Assembly (NCBI GenBank): GCA_037178625.1
Contig: CM074143.1
Location: 62,001-126,000, forward strand
DNA: 64,000 bases
Source: Skeletonema tropicum
Lineage: Eukaryota; Bacillariophyta; Thalassiosirophyceae; Thalassiosirales; Thalassiosiraceae
Reading direction: 5' to 3'
Shown here one piece after another: positions 33,349 through 46,776 of the stretch. Positions within the stretch are counted from its first letter, which is position 1, and each line of letters begins with the position of its first letter. Both the position numbers and the translations under genes were made by a program. The notes below the pieces were generated by a model. The model had not been told where the DNA came from. It ran no database searches and was given only the letters and a program-made list of their open reading frames with translations.

Positions 33349-36300
33349 GGTCGAACACAAGTAAAAAATCACTAATAAAATTTGGGCGTTCACGGGTTCT
33401 AAGCCTCCCCGCCTAAGTCCAAAAGTAGGAGTATCAAAGTAGGAATAGTACGTGACGTGTTTTATGACAAAATTATGACGTGTCAAGGACAAATTCATAT
33501 TTTTTTGTAGATCCCAGTCAAAAAAATAACATCCCAGTGCATCGCCACCACTTTTTGCCCACTCGCCATCCACCACCACCAACCTACCACTTCTCCGATG
33601 CACAACATCATCCCCTCCATGGTGCACTTTGCAGCAGTACGAATAACTTTGCCGTATTTTCATGTACTGGCTAAGTTTTTTAGTAGTCGACTCTCAACAC
33701 CATTTGGAATCCACATTTAAAAACTTGGCCAGGAGATAACAACATCACATTATATTTGGCACCAAAAAAATATCGCTAGATCCCCCCTTTCTTACGCGGA
33801 TACAATGGTAAAGAATAAAAGGAACAAGGATGCCAAATGCCCCCCTACCCGGCGCATGTCAAGCCGTATTCGCGGGAGGCACCAAAGGTAGTTGAAAGTG
33901 ATGTTACACCGCGAATGTACACAATGCGAAAAGCTTTTTCCGGATATTTAACTCATGCGGCAGATGCTCTTGAGAAAGATGTAACTTGCCTCACCATCCA
34001 AGGGCGTCACAAGTGGAGCTTGTCACTGGAGTTGCAATTGTGTCCGCGGCAGTATGCTGCTATCCTTATTGGGTGCGGGCTGGTAGAAAAGCACGGCAAT
34101 ATAGCTAGGATCAACAACAAAGGGTGGGATGATTTCTTTGACATGTACAAGTTGAGAAACAAGCAAAACGAGGGTGTGTGTGACAAAACTTTGGGGGGGA
34201 TTAAATACAATGTGCTTGGATTGGGAAAAGGATGCTGACATCGAACCAATTCCTCGCGAGGAGATGCAACTGCGCAACTCTATCCCTGCAAACAAGAGAC
34301 TTCTACAAACCCAGGAGCAAGACTTCAGTGTTTGGGTCAATGCAATGAATGGTGGATTGAAATTAGTCGAGCTGAAAGAGACTCTCAAGGGACTAAAGCA
34401 GGATATGAAACGCTTACAAGCGAACTCGGATGAATACAAAGCAAAGGCTAGTGAGAAGAAGGATGCAGAAGATTGCCGAGCAGGGTTGCTACAAGTCAAA
34501 ACTAATTCGAAGAGGAGATAGCTAGGCTGAAGAGTGCAATCAAAGATGCGCCGACTAAAATACTGGCTCTGCGGAAAGCAAGGAAGGTGTCGGAGACTTC
34601 ACTCTACAGTAAATGTGAACAGATCTTTAAGGAACACAATGTAGATCGAGGTAGTTACCATGGTGGAAAATTTAACGGTGTTAATATTATTCGTCTCATG
34701 CTTGATTCCAAGGAGATAATGGAACGGATTGCACTATTGTTTCAGACGGAGGGGCGTGAAGATTCGAAAGAAAAATCAGCAAGCTTGTGCAAAGATGTTG
34801 GAGATTTGTTGCAGGCTTGGGATAGTATTTTCGCTTGCATTCACGAGCTGGATCCTACGGATGAATTTTGTGATCAGTTGCAAAAAGATATTGATGTTGT
34901 CATGACGAAGTGGAGAGAATTGAAGTTGAGTGTCACTCCGAAAGGTCATGGAGTTGAAACTGTCGTTACCAAGCAAATGAAGAGATTCCCTGGTGGGATA
35001 GCTCCTTATTTGGAGTATTGGGTAGAGCATGCGCATCAAACTGGGGGGTAAGAGATACTCAGTGGAAGGGGCTGTCATTGAAGAAGCAGGGAGAACTTGG
35101 AGCCAAACGAGATGTGGCATCACGACTTGCCGAGACAATTGCATCCATGAAGAAAGTAAGGACACGATTCGTTGGTGTTCGTAATAGGAAACGAAAGGCA
35201 TCTTCCATTGACGCGGACAATGTGAAAAAGGAGAGGCGCACACAGGCTATTGCCAATTTGCAGACTGAACTGGGAGATTCATTCACTATGGCTGATATTG
35301 CTGCTGCCATTGACGGAGATGACTAAAATGTTACTTAGGATTATGTACATAAGTAGAGGTGTTACTTAGAAAATACGTACGTAAGGTAGCCTATGTACAT
35401 TTCTACGAGGATTTGAATTCCTACGTAGGCCTTAGAACCCGTGCGTTTGTTAGGCAAAATGGGCTGGTAGGTCTACGATAGGAATTAGTATACCCCCTTG
35501 CGAACTCAAAAACGGCCGTTTCAAGTCACGCCCCACCTCGCCCAACGACTTCGGACTGCACTGTCTCACACTTTTTCACCGCGATAAACGGCCAAATACA
35601 CAACCACAGCACAACCACCATGATGCCATTGTGGACTGCCCAGTAATACAAAATCGACACTGTACCAAGCAATACTTTTGATGCTGGAGGCGGAGAAGCC
35701 TATTTGTAGATCACCTTCGAAAAGTATTGCTTGGTTCGACATATCTTACGAGAAACAATTTTTGCCCCGCGACGTAACGGAAATTGATGGATGCAACTGA
35801 TGTTGTCGACTAATGCCTTGGGTAATCATCGTTGCCACCATTTACGAAGCCACCACGACGCAACAATCGATACTATATATCCATAGGGAGGCATCAGTGT
35901 CTTGTTAGCCGCATCTTCGCCCGATTACGTCGTCCGGAACGTCGGTTACTTGGTGTCGACATATTTTATATAATATTTTTATATCGGCGGTGCTGTGCAG
36001 TAACGAGGGGCGATAAACCATTCCTAAAGGCAACCAACCCGCTCCCTGGACTCTACTATGCTATAAATACAACGGCTTGGCACTCTAGAGCGGAAGTAAT
36101 GACTGCACGACGTCGCCTATGTGGTGAAAAAATACACAATTTGTCGTTTCCGTCGAAAACAACAATCAACTGACAATTTAATGCAATCGGCGTGCATATC
36201 GATTGAATAAGCATTGATATATCATTATTATGATTGCATATATCCATGGGAGTGTAATGAATAAAGTATGTTGAGGGGAACATCATATTTATCAAGTGTT

Positions 36301-36991
36301 ACTTATTTAATAATTTATATAAAACAAAAATAAATAATGACATAATCTATCTGATATTAAACTCTATCATGCACTGCCAACGCATATAAGTCTTCTATTG
36401 ACTATATATGATGTATCTTACACGGTCAACCACCCATATGCAGTTATTGGCTCCTTACAAAGTTGATTATTGCATACACTCTGGATAGAAAAATAGATTG
36501 CCTCTCACTGATAAAATGTGATTGATCATGTACTAGTTGATGTTTGTGAACAGTTCAGGTAGCAAAAGATATCCCTCATATACCGCATATCGATTGGATG
36601 CGAGGAAAGCCTCTCCTTAGATGTTTATCACCACGCAAACGTCCGTGGGAGTGGTGAGGGGAGGCAAAAGTGGTGGATTTTATGCCGTCGATGGCGACGT
36701 TATTTTCTTCATTTTCGATCAATCAACTGAGTATTGCCGTCGTCGTCGCTTAGATGATGATGTATAAGATCGGATAAGCTGAGTATCTTGGGTGTTTTTA
36801 TTGGTTGTGCATAACTGTGGCCATAGGAGTGGAGGACATCATGGTGAGGGTGTAAAAGATGACATTCGGAGGGTGGTTTTGAGTGGTACCGTTTAGCGAA
36901 TTTGAGGCTACGATAGGAATTGTCCCTCTAGCTACGGCCAAAATAGCGATTTGTACGTGGGAATAGTAGTGAGAATTACTTGTGTTCGACC
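33349..36991. mobile_element. TTAA-flanked transposon with degenerate internal gene
   Basis: 16-bp inverted ends GGTCGAACACAAGTAA at 33349 and (inverted) 36991, flanked by TTAA at 33345-33348 and 36992-36995. TTAA target sites are typical of piggyBac and Kolobok superfamilies. The only substantial coding stretch is 33805-35326. The left TTAA was later split by the Harbinger-like insertion, so this element is older. Sequence like its left part recurs near 43684-43760, and sequence like 35390-35445 recurs at 48004-48055. Confidence 0.65.
33805..35326 (+). pseudogene. Transposon-encoded protein, four single-base frame breaks
   Basis: From an ATG at 33805, four reading segments in changing frames follow one another without gaps: to ~33837, ~34195, ~34512, ~35043 and the stop at 35326. 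Three breaks lie at homopolymers (C6 at ~33839, G7 at ~34193, G6 at ~35042), the fourth at 'ttcgaagagg'. The implied product is ~500 residues: a basic N-terminus, a central coiled coil (LKETLKGLKQDMKRL) and a C-terminal region with SYHGGKFNGVNIIRLM and LSVTPKGHGVETVV. This C-terminal pattern reminds me of a domain in other eukaryotic DNA-transposon proteins, but I cannot name the family. No DDE triad was located. Confidence 0.6.
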
Positions 36992-36995
36992 TTAA

Positions 36996-38326
36996 TGTAG
37001 TAATTCCTCTGAGTAACTTAAGTCCAAGGATCTACATTCGTACTTAGGAATAAGTATATTAAGTCCAAGGATAACGAGAAAATCCTGAAAGGAGTCTTTA
37101 AATTGAGAGTTCCTTAAAATATATCCATCACCCCTTAAAACTCGATGATGCACAAGCAGCGTCTATACAATCGGCCGACAATACGAAGCAATAACAGCCT
37201 TAAATAATAATATAATAGAACGACAACACAGACACTCCACCATCTTGAATGATGTTTGAATTGTGTTGTCGGTGGGCTGCAAAACTCAATGCCCGTGGAC
37301 GTATTCACAGTCAAGGCAACGACAGCGATTTCATGCTGACACAATACATCACATCATAGTTCTGCCTTCATTTAGGAGAGCCAATGATCAATATACAACG
37401 CAACAATGGCAGACCCGTTATCGCATGAGTGTTTTAGTCGATGGATCACATTCGATCGTGACGGAAATGTGTATTTTACAGTGGCACTGGTAAAATATAA
37501 GATGGTATACATCTGTCAAGTTTGGACATCAACCACGGTTACAATGAATGACAAACATATTACGCACACACTATGCGGTATATGTAGGCTAGACCTACTT
37601 AATAGTAGGTATTAAGCGGCCAAGTCGGTAGCTCGCGTTAATCGATGCTTTTGGGCGTGTGTCCGACGCTAGATTGGATGCGGTACTTTTGGCCCAATTC
37701 GACACATAATGATACGGACGCTGAACGATGGGGAGTGAAGAGGGTTCAAGTCCTCGGAAAACATCCGATTCCTCGATGGCAACAACAGACTCTGCACTGT
37801 GGTATTCTCATGAATGGTTAGACGTTCTTGAGACTGCCATTGCACAGAGACAGATGCATTCAAATGCTGATCCAAAACGTGTGTTGGAGTCTTGTGCAAA
37901 ACAGTAAAGTAAGCAGAGAGTGATATGATACAATGATAGTCAAACTAATAAAGCAGCAAGAAAGTTGGTAAAAAGAAGGGTGCTTAGCAGCTTGCGATAC
38001 TTAGAAAACAAGCACTATTATTTTGTGGTGGGTTGCATCCTGTAGCTTATCAGTAGCATTTCCAAATCACAATAATGGCAACTCAAAGTTGGAGATCAAT
38101 AGAACAACATTGCATGGTACTTTTAGGCCAAGCTGCGTCCATCATACTTATCATCTGTCGACAATGTAAATCTTATCTCCGCTCCGGCTGTGCACATAAG
38201 ATCTTGCAGACTTTTCTTTTTCTCTTCCTTTTTTCCCCTCTTCTCCTTCGCTTTCCTTGAAACTCATCCACCAGCACAACCTCGATGCCCTAGAGATTGA
38301 CCCAACTAATCACAATAATAGCAACA
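36996..38326. other. Intergenic, no supported gene
   Basis: AT-rich region with short frames only. A 69-codon frame at 37406-37615 (ADPLSHECFSRWITFD) starts with ATG but has no recognised relative. Confidence 0.4.
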
Positions 38327-39651
38327 ATGGATCCACCAGCATTACTCCAGGAGCCAGAAACCCGGCGCCGCAGTCAGCTTCCTGGTAATAATATTATTTT
38401 CAGCATGCTGTTTGTAATAGGAATTTCAATTCTAACCATTATATTTCAGACGAAGTACTTTTTTTAAACCCATTGGCGAGAGAAAATAAGAATCTACGTG
38501 AAAAGTTCAATGAGTTGGAATCAACTCATCCTACTACATCAAAAAAAAACACAAAAGATGTTGTGCCTCATATAATAAGTGAACCGCTCAAGCCATTGGT
38601 TCAGTGTACACCCGAACAGCTCAAAACTATCAAGATGCAGTTACCCCCAGAAGACTGTTTAAAGTACAAAAGACAGCCTTGGATGCAGAGGTGCTCCTTT
38701 AGCCATGCCTCTCGATGCCCTCAATCAATCTGGCTGGAAGACTTCTATACTAATGTCCATTCTGAAACAAGTGCTAGTATGACATTGAAATCTCCATTTG
38801 TTGGAGTCTTCATTGGCTGTAATAAAGGATTCGATGCGTTCAATGCTTTGAGAATGGGTTCTGGGAATAGACGTTTTGAGAAATCGAACTGGAGAGATAC
38901 CATTCGTGGAAATGTTGGGGGTTCTTCAGGGTTGCATAGGAGTGTTTGTGACCAGGATGTTGAACCTCAGTTTAGTCTACCAGAAAGTAGCCCCAATGGC
39001 TCTCACACGGATGCTATCCTTCATTGCATTGAGCCAATGCCTCAAACTTACAATATTTTGAATAGGACAGCGGCCCACCTTAATATAACTCACAATTTCA
39101 AAGTTGTTAACGCCGCTTTTTCTCGTGAGGATGGGACGATACCATTTCCGAAGGGGGCCCGAGTGGGGTCAGGAAAATAGAGGAATTGGCAATTGTCATG
39201 GTAAAAATGATCCTAACTGTATGGATGTTAAGATGTATAGCTTAGATACATACGTCGATGAGAATCTTCCTCCCAACACCACCCATCAACTACTTGAGTG
39301 TGGACGTAGAGGGTTTTGACTCGGATGTGCTGCTTGGAGGTTATTCGAACAGCATTGTCTCGAACACACTATCTAGAATTTGAGTATAACTGGATGGGCC
39401 CATGGAAAAAGCAACTTCTTTCTACATTTATCACTGAGCTGGATAATCAATTCGGTTTTGCATGCTATTGGGCAGGGAGAAATGGCAACATATGGAGGGT
39501 AACAGAATGCTTCTTGGACTACTATGACATTCACTTTTGGTCAAACATTGCTTGTGTTAACAGGAGGATAAACGAGGCAAGATATATAGCGGAGAAAATG
39601 GAGAACATGTTCTTGAATACCTTGGAGAAGGGAGAAAATGTTGTGTTGTGA
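38327..39651 (+). pseudogene. FkbM-type methyltransferase pseudogene
   Basis: ATG at 38327 (MDPPALLQEPETRRR), a 65-bp intron (38385-38449), then an open frame to a TAG at 39178. The methyltransferase signature continues in other frames: GVFIGCNKGFDAFNALRMG (SAM-binding region), then VKMYSLDTYVDE, YLSVDVEGFDSDVLLGG, and finally YLEFEYNWMGPW to the stop at 39651. At least three indels are needed (near 39150 in a G5-C3 run, near 39290, and near 39340-39360). FkbM-like proteins O-methylate sugars or small molecules and are expanded in diatoms. The broken frame indicates a pseudogene unless the indels are sequencing errors. Confidence 0.75.
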
Positions 39652-39889
39652 TGGATGGGAAATGAGAAAATACAAATCTCATGCCCAAAATTTGTTTCAC
39701 TTACTAAATTATTCCATCATGATATAAATCTACAGTTACTAAAAATGAATCATACCCATCTGTTTGTGTGGTTAGTGAAAGTTCTCCAAGTGCGAATGCG
39801 CAGAATCAAAAAATTGGCAGCATTCTGGCAAAAAGAATTGGCACAACACAGATGAAAAGATCTAACAGGTCCAATCAAGCCTAATCTTA

Positions 39890-40605
39890 GAGGTTCAATT
39901 GTGGCTGGCCCACATAACTTTTTTGTATCAAATCGCCTATATCAGCATCAATATTTGCATGAGCCGCTTATAGTGGCCCATTATAGTCGGTGGTGTGATG
40001 GTGATGCCATACAAGCACGTTAGCAGTGCCCAGACGGATTGCGTGCGTAGGAGCCATACCAAAGCCTCGTAGCTGATCTGAGAGGTCAACTTGTGGCTGG
40101 CCCACATCACCGCATTGTATCAAATCGCCTATATCGACATCAATATTAGCATGAGCCGCTTATAGTGGCCCATTATAGTCGGTGGCGATGCCATACAAGC
40201 TCGGTAGCACTGTCCAGACGGATTGCGTGCATAAAAGCGATGCTACAGCCTCGTAGCCGTAGCTGAGAGGTCTAATTGTGGCTGGCCCACATCACTTCTT
40301 TGAGCCAAATCTCCTATATCAACATCAATATTAGCATGAGCCGCGCTTCTAGTGGCCCATTATAGTCGGTGGTGATGCAATACAAGCACGTTAGCACTGC
40401 CCAGACGGATTGCGTGCGTAGAAGCGATGCTACAGAATCGTAGCCGTAGCTGATCTGGGAGGTCCAATTGTGGCCTGGCCCACATCACTTCTTTAAGCCA
40501 AATCGCCTATATTGTAATCAATATTTACATGAGCCGCGCTTCTAGTGGCCCATTATAGTCGGTGGCGCCATACAAGCACGTTAGCACTGCCCTGACGGAT
40601 TGGAA
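39890..40605 (+). repeat. Satellite: about four tandem copies of a ~190-bp unit
   Basis: Units start near 39891, 40084, 40270 and 40463 with agg.tc.aattgtggctggcc and contain atgagccgc..tatagtggccc and gcccagacggattgcgtgc. Copies differ by small indels, so the array is not recent. Confidence 0.85.
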
Positions 40606-42783
40606 ACGTGTTAAGTCATTCTGTTTTTTTTCTACTATTGTCTCGGTAATTGAATTTTGTTCTTGCTTCCAGGGTTGATTTCTCTCAATCGTACGATGAC
40701 CAGTAATTGTGATCTGCACGAAGCACATTCTCTTTTTTGATCTTTTGACTTTGACTTATGAATGATCTTGTCTTTTTGACTATTTTGTCTTGATTGAATG
40801 CGATTGGAATACTTGTAACAGTGTACAGTGATTCTAAAATGTTTTCCGCACCAAGCTGTTTGGAGTATTGTTTTATAGGGAATTCCGCCTTTTTTAGCAG
40901 CTTTCCGGGTTTTTGCTCATATGTAGGACCAATTGCTCACATAGAATCGCCTGCAGCTTCGTTACAAGCCTCTTCGACTCTGAGTTGGCAATTGCATCGA
41001 TTTATAAGAGGTAGAGTTCTCGATAATACTGAGGGGCTTCAGGTTTTCATCAAGAACCCGAACTACTGCAACAAGAGGGCCGCTAATGTACGTTTTGCCC
41101 TCAAATCCTACCTTTGGCTTCAATTACGGGAGTTAGTGGACAAGTGAGGTATCAGTGAGCTTCTACGGACGAAATAAATAAACATTGACGCTTTGAAATA
41201 GGGTCAACATCGTAGTAGTTACTGTGTTACATCAATTGGATGGTAAGAAACTATGCAAACATACATGATATTGCAGTCTCCTGCCCAAACAGTTCATATA
41301 TCCGTCCAGTGTCCATGTGATAACGCTAGACAAGTGCCACCATGCTCGTTATTATCCACTGCTGCCTGTAAAATAATCAACTGTAACATATGTTGTGACC
41401 CACCTCTTAAAGACAAGATAAGTGCTTGTGTAAAGATTGCGACTGACTACTGTGATAATAAAACCAGTAATAAAAGGATTATTGAATATGAATAATGCTT
41501 TACATTTCTTATCATCATGTTGATTGTTGCATAAGTTAGTCTTATGCAGGAAGACACATCTTGCACTCCGGCTGCTAATAGACTATCTTTTCTTCTACTT
41601 CGCTGACAAACCTCCATAGATAATATTGTTGCCACACCCTTCAGTAGAAGTTTTTCTCGAGCCTCATTCGAACGCATAACTTCCAGATTAAAGACTTTAC
41701 CGACAGTTGCTTGTATTGTTTGTTTGTCACCACATAGTCCTCTCTTATTTCGAATGCCAGATTGGTTCCAGTTTCTCTAGTACATAATGCCGCCTCCTTG
41801 CATCGATGATAGGCATGGAAAATAACAACTGCTTTCGCTTCGAAGAGACGGCGCAGTTATCAATAACAACGACATGGATGAGGCTAAAGCTGAATAGTAA
41901 GTCCTCCCGATATCTCAGTTTGATTGTAAGCTTGATTGTGTCCACTGAAGCCGTAGTATTGCGAGTGATATTGAAAGTAGTACCAGCAGAAGGCAGCATC
42001 ATTTACAGAGCATTGAAAGTATAGTCCCCCATGATGATAGGTCATCGTAAAAGCCTCTGCATCAGTACCCCCTCAACGTATTCTGCCCTCCCTCACAGTG
42101 TTGTATAATATGACTGACGCAAGCACCACAACACGGCCAGATTGCCATCTGAACTGCACCACACGGAGACAAGACGCCACTGTATCCATTAACTCCACTA
42201 TGTGTTGTAGCCATCGTCATGTCTGTTTCACCATTTAAGTGTTGATATTCATATCATCCTCCAGTCATCCTCCCCACCAACGGTGCCATATTTTGTGTTG
42301 TAATCATGGTGCCCGCCATGCCGACGGTTCCGGACGGATTGAACGGCAGCAGCCTCGTCTAATGTCGCCATATATCATAAATAGTGTCAGGTTGTCGAGT
42401 AATAGACTATGCTCATGGCCAAAAGGTCTAGGTTGCGTAGGGGGCCTATGCAGATATCGCTTTTTATGTAAATAACGGTCACTTTTGTAGGAGGAAACCA
42501 AGAAATAACATCAGAGACCTTGGAGACAAAATCCCTTCGCGTCATGGGGCCATATGGGTCCCCTGAGGTGTCCGCCGCCGGTTTATGGTGGTGCCGACCC
42601 CCGTTCCGCTCCATACCATAGCCGCTACGGTCGCCATGGTTATTGTGTTCAAAGTGAGCCGTTTTGAAAAGTGCTAGCAAAATGAGGGGGCCAAGGCGAG
42701 TTTCGTTTGATGGGGTTCCCCGCTCCCCTCCGATTCTGCAAATCAGATTTCAGGGCGGCAAAAATATGGTAATGAAGTCACTC
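40606..42783. other. Unclassified region, no supported gene
   Basis: Short frames only (for example 40794-41147, which begins with TTG). No splice-consistent model or repeat was recognised. Confidence 0.35.
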
Positions 42784-43150
42784 CATTGCGGCCAACGGAC
42801 ATGGCCCCCCTTTTTCATTTCTTGTTGTGACCTGTGTCTTTCGGCCAACATCTGGGTCAAAGAAGTGTCCAGTGTATGGGTCAAGCAAGGTGTCATAAAT
42901 CAAGAACTCCTATGGGTACCTAGTCTAAGTACATAAGTACCATCACCATCACCATCACCAACAAGAGGGCCGCTATTGCGGCCAACGGACATGGCCCCCC
43001 TTTTTCATTTCTTGTTGTGACCTGTGTCTTTCAGCCAACATCTGGGTCAAAGAAGTGTCCAGTGTATGGGTCAAGCAAGGTGTCATATAATCAAGAACTC
43101 CTATGGGTACCTAGTCTTAAGTACACATAAGTACCATCACCATCTAAATA
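42784..43150 (+). repeat. 189-bp tandem duplication with (CACCAT)n junction
   Basis: attgcggccaacggacatgg occurs at 42784 and 42973, and the following ~175 bases match almost completely to the 'aagtaccatcacc' end. A CACCAT microsatellite (42938-42960) sits at the junction. A run of 19 or more G lies nearby (~43268-43289). Confidence 0.85.
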
Positions 43151-43930
43151 ATGAGAGGAGCTAAGTCGTTCGGTCGGTCGTTCTGTCCGGGCCCTTTGGC
43201 GTGTCCTTTGGCCTTCACGGGCATTTTCGATCGACTCTTTCTTTGACCCGTTTTTAGAATTTTCGATTGGGGGGGGGGGGGGGGGGGGGACTCTTTCTTT
43301 GATTGGCTTAGATTTGATTTTTCAGGGTCCTGTCTTCAATCGTTTCCACACGTTCACATTAAACCTCTTCATAGATAATCCTCTCACATAAATCAATATT
43401 CTCCCAACCGTGTCTCAGTAATCACTACACAGCATTCGTAGAAGGCAATGTACAACCTTTATTACATAATTATTAAAGTGTTACATAACGTACTATTTGA
43501 ATACTGCTATGTATATAAGTAGACACAATCAATATCGTAGTAGATAGCCGGTGCCTCCTCTCTTATTTAGAAAACCCGCGCAGCGGCTAGACGAGCGTTA
43601 GCGAGGCTAGTCACCAATAAAGCCGGGAAGAGACAGGCCTGCCGGGCCATGTCCGATACCTCTAGGTGTCATCGGCCCACGGCTTCTAAGCCTCCCGGTC
43701 TAAGTTCAAAAGTAGGAGTATCAATGTAGGAATAGTACATAACATGTGATATGACTATCGCTATGACATTTGTTAACCCTTGCAGCCCAAAACAGGCAAA
43801 AATCAATATATTTTCTTGACGGGCTAACTATCACCAAACACTTTTTCATCTCCACTCAACATCACCAAGAAGAGGAGCACCGGCACCATGGTGTGTTTGC
43901 GTCCTATGGTGATATAATGTCCCATCTTGA

Positions 43931-44005
43931 TATACTGGTGAACTTTTTTGGCAATGAACTCTACACCCATATTGTAGTTCATTATTAAAAAAGTTCACCA
44001 GTATA
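43931..44005. repeat. Long hairpin, 29-bp arms
   Basis: tatactggtgaacttttttg at 43931 is mirrored by the reverse complement of 43977-44005 (three mismatches at the inner end), leaving a 17-base loop. It lies in a repeat-derived region and may be a fold-back element. Confidence 0.75.
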
Positions 44006-46776
44006 CAATAACGTCGAATTAATTTTCGTCGACATATTTTATTGCTAGAAATTAAACCTCGACGACACAGTCTGCCGCTGCCGTATATATCCAAAAGAGA
44101 GGCAGTAGGGTGTGCCATCAATCCGCCCTGCCCCTTCCAATCGACAACCAAACATATCTTATTCGTAGGTTATGCTTATCGCCACAGTAATCACCGTAAT
44201 CACCAAGAATATAAGTGATCTAGCCACACCATCATCAACAGCCACCTGTCGCTTGTCGCGACCAACACTGCCACCAAAGGATGCATCATAGAAGGAACGA
44301 AGCCCCAAAACTTATGCCCAGTCATAATATGATGTAGAGCGATGATTGGGGGGCATAAACCTGATAAAAAGAGTCTTGTTAATTCCTTGAAGCGACGAGT
44401 CAATAATTACAAAAAACTTGTCTCAAATGGGCACAATATCCACCATCAATTGTTGTATACAGCACCAATAATGTCCAAAACACATCCAAAACAGAACTAA
44501 CACATCATTGCGGTAATAATATACATTGTTATTGTTTGGAGTAGTGTTTTCGATCGGATAATATTAAATATTATTTGGTACAATAAATTACAAAATGTAA
44601 GCCTCTACACCATGATAAATAATATGACATCCACCACATATTTTGCGGCTGCTGAAGCGTGTATACCCCCCAGACATCCTCTGTTATGTTGAGAGTTGAA
44701 GATTTGTGTTTGCATTGTTGTTATGGACTGTTTATATGGTTGATTGTTGCATATTAATTATGTGAAACATCACATGTCCGATCACATGTGCTCCTAGGTA
44801 ATAATCAATAGAGGGAGCACTCTCATACGTGGGGCACGACCACGGAAGTCAATATTATATTGCAGATGAGATATGTAAAGTAGGGGACCTTTTAGTGCAG
44901 CGTATCATTGCCAAAAGGATCATACCACAGGTGGACGAAAATGACCAATTATAAACTGGGTACCCTGCATGCCTGGGCATTCTGTATGTGTGTATGTAAT
45001 GCAGTGTGGCCCTCGGGGCCTTGTCCCATTGGAAGTGTTCAGGTCAGATAATTTTAAATGACTATGTCCTACAATAAAATTGCTCTGCAAATAATTTTCA
45101 ATGTGGAGTTCTTATGTTATATGATATTTTTTTGACCAGGTCAAATTTTTTTCTGATTGACCCGCCACTGTCCTGGAAATTTTTAATTTTGGGTGTGCGT
45201 GTTATGTGTGTCATCAGGTGGATAGGCAGTGCTCTAGTGCTAGTTAGCTGAAAGCTGTCACATTTATGTTCAGATACGTGTCTGAGATCTCAGACAGGTA
45301 TCTTTTTCATTGGTCAATTAAAAGCACGCTTCGGCAGAAGACAAAGATTGCAACTCTAAAAAAGTCCTATTTTTTCAATTACTTGTCTCTACCAGGTAGT
45401 GGGACTGCTCTTTTGGTAGAAGGTTGAAGGTTGAAGTTCGAACAGTTCTCATTCCATCTACCACAAAACACAATGGCGAAGGAGCGAGCGCGCACAAAAG
45501 ACAAAAGATCTTTTTTGCCTGGCTGGGCTGGGAAATTGCAAATTGCACAACTTTTCTCCTCCGGCCTCAGGCCCCGCTGCCGATCAAAAGATCGCGTGGT
45601 TGCACTCAATGATGTTCTGTTCTTCGGCCGGCCACATCTTGCTGCTGACATAAACGAACAACAAGCAGCATGCCCACCTTGAACGCCATGTATTAGCCTC
45701 GCCAGTGATATGCACACGGCCGCACAAATCTTGCCATCTGCTGCGGCAATCTACTCGATCAGCGCATAAAAAGATCTTTTTTACCTTCTCGGCACATCGC
45801 ACAAAATCGGCATCGTCGATTCAGCCGGGTCGAGAGTAAGACAACATAATTGTGACAATATAGGACGCAGCAGCTGGGACAACGATATGCGACAACACCA
45901 CAACAAATAAACCTTCTCATGGCAGTGGCAAACCTCTAACAATCTATTCGCTGCTGTGTGCAAGCATCATGCAATCGACCACATAATCTTTCCGGGTAAG
46001 GAAAAATAAAAAGATATCTCCGTACATGATCGCGATACTGATAGAATAATTGGCACTTCCAACCGTATTCAGCAATTCAACAATAATCTTGTCACTTTTG
46101 TGTCGTACTGATGGCTCAAACAATCAAATGAGACGGGGGTATCCGCATCCACATTACGCTCCCACGCCGAATCAAAGTCCTCCTTTGAATGCTACAGATG
46201 TCGATGCTAGTGCCGGCCAAGAGGATGGAACTGGAATGGGAAGCTCGCAGCGGGATAGAGGCAAACAAACATCACAGATGTGCACACAACATCATGATAT
46301 CTATGCACTTCCATACACGAAATAAAAACAAGCAACAAATGCAGCAGACAACTGATACATATCAGCGACACACGTCTGAAATAGAACGTGAGTCAAAACT
46401 TAGCTTGCTTCGATCACTCCTCTGACTGCAGCGGATTGGCCTGGTCTTGTTGCGTGTAATTTTCTAAGTTATTATTAATTGATGAATGTTGACAACAAAC
46501 CTTCGGCATATGAAGCACTGGTGAGTTTTTTGGGGGTAAGCGGGCATGCCCGCTGTTTATTTTTTTCCCCTGGTCAAAAATTTATCACAACATGCTCTAC
46601 TGGCTTCGATGGTATCAGTTTTGCCAACAACTGGTAAAGATGTCACTGAACTGAAATGATCCACAAAACACAGCAACCAGACCGCTATGGACATGTTCTC
46701 ATGCCCGAAGAGATAAGTGCTCTACAATCATGGGAACCTAACAATCAACAAAGGTCCAGGGTAATAAAGGAATCAG
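44006..46776. other. Unclassified region, no supported gene
   Basis: No reliable coding model. Contains GGCCCTCGGGGCC at 45008-45020, identical to the outermost bases of the large element's terminal repeat, and may include decayed copies of that family. Confidence 0.35.

Noticed and set aside
33396..35447. CACTA-type element with CACGGGTTCTAAG inverted ends
   Set aside because: The 13-bp match is real but flanking 3-bp duplications do not agree, and it lies inside the better supported TTAA element.
45379..45802. Overlapping frames of 60-112 codons on both strands
   Set aside because: No start context, no recognised family and mutual overlap; probably chance in a GC-richer patch.
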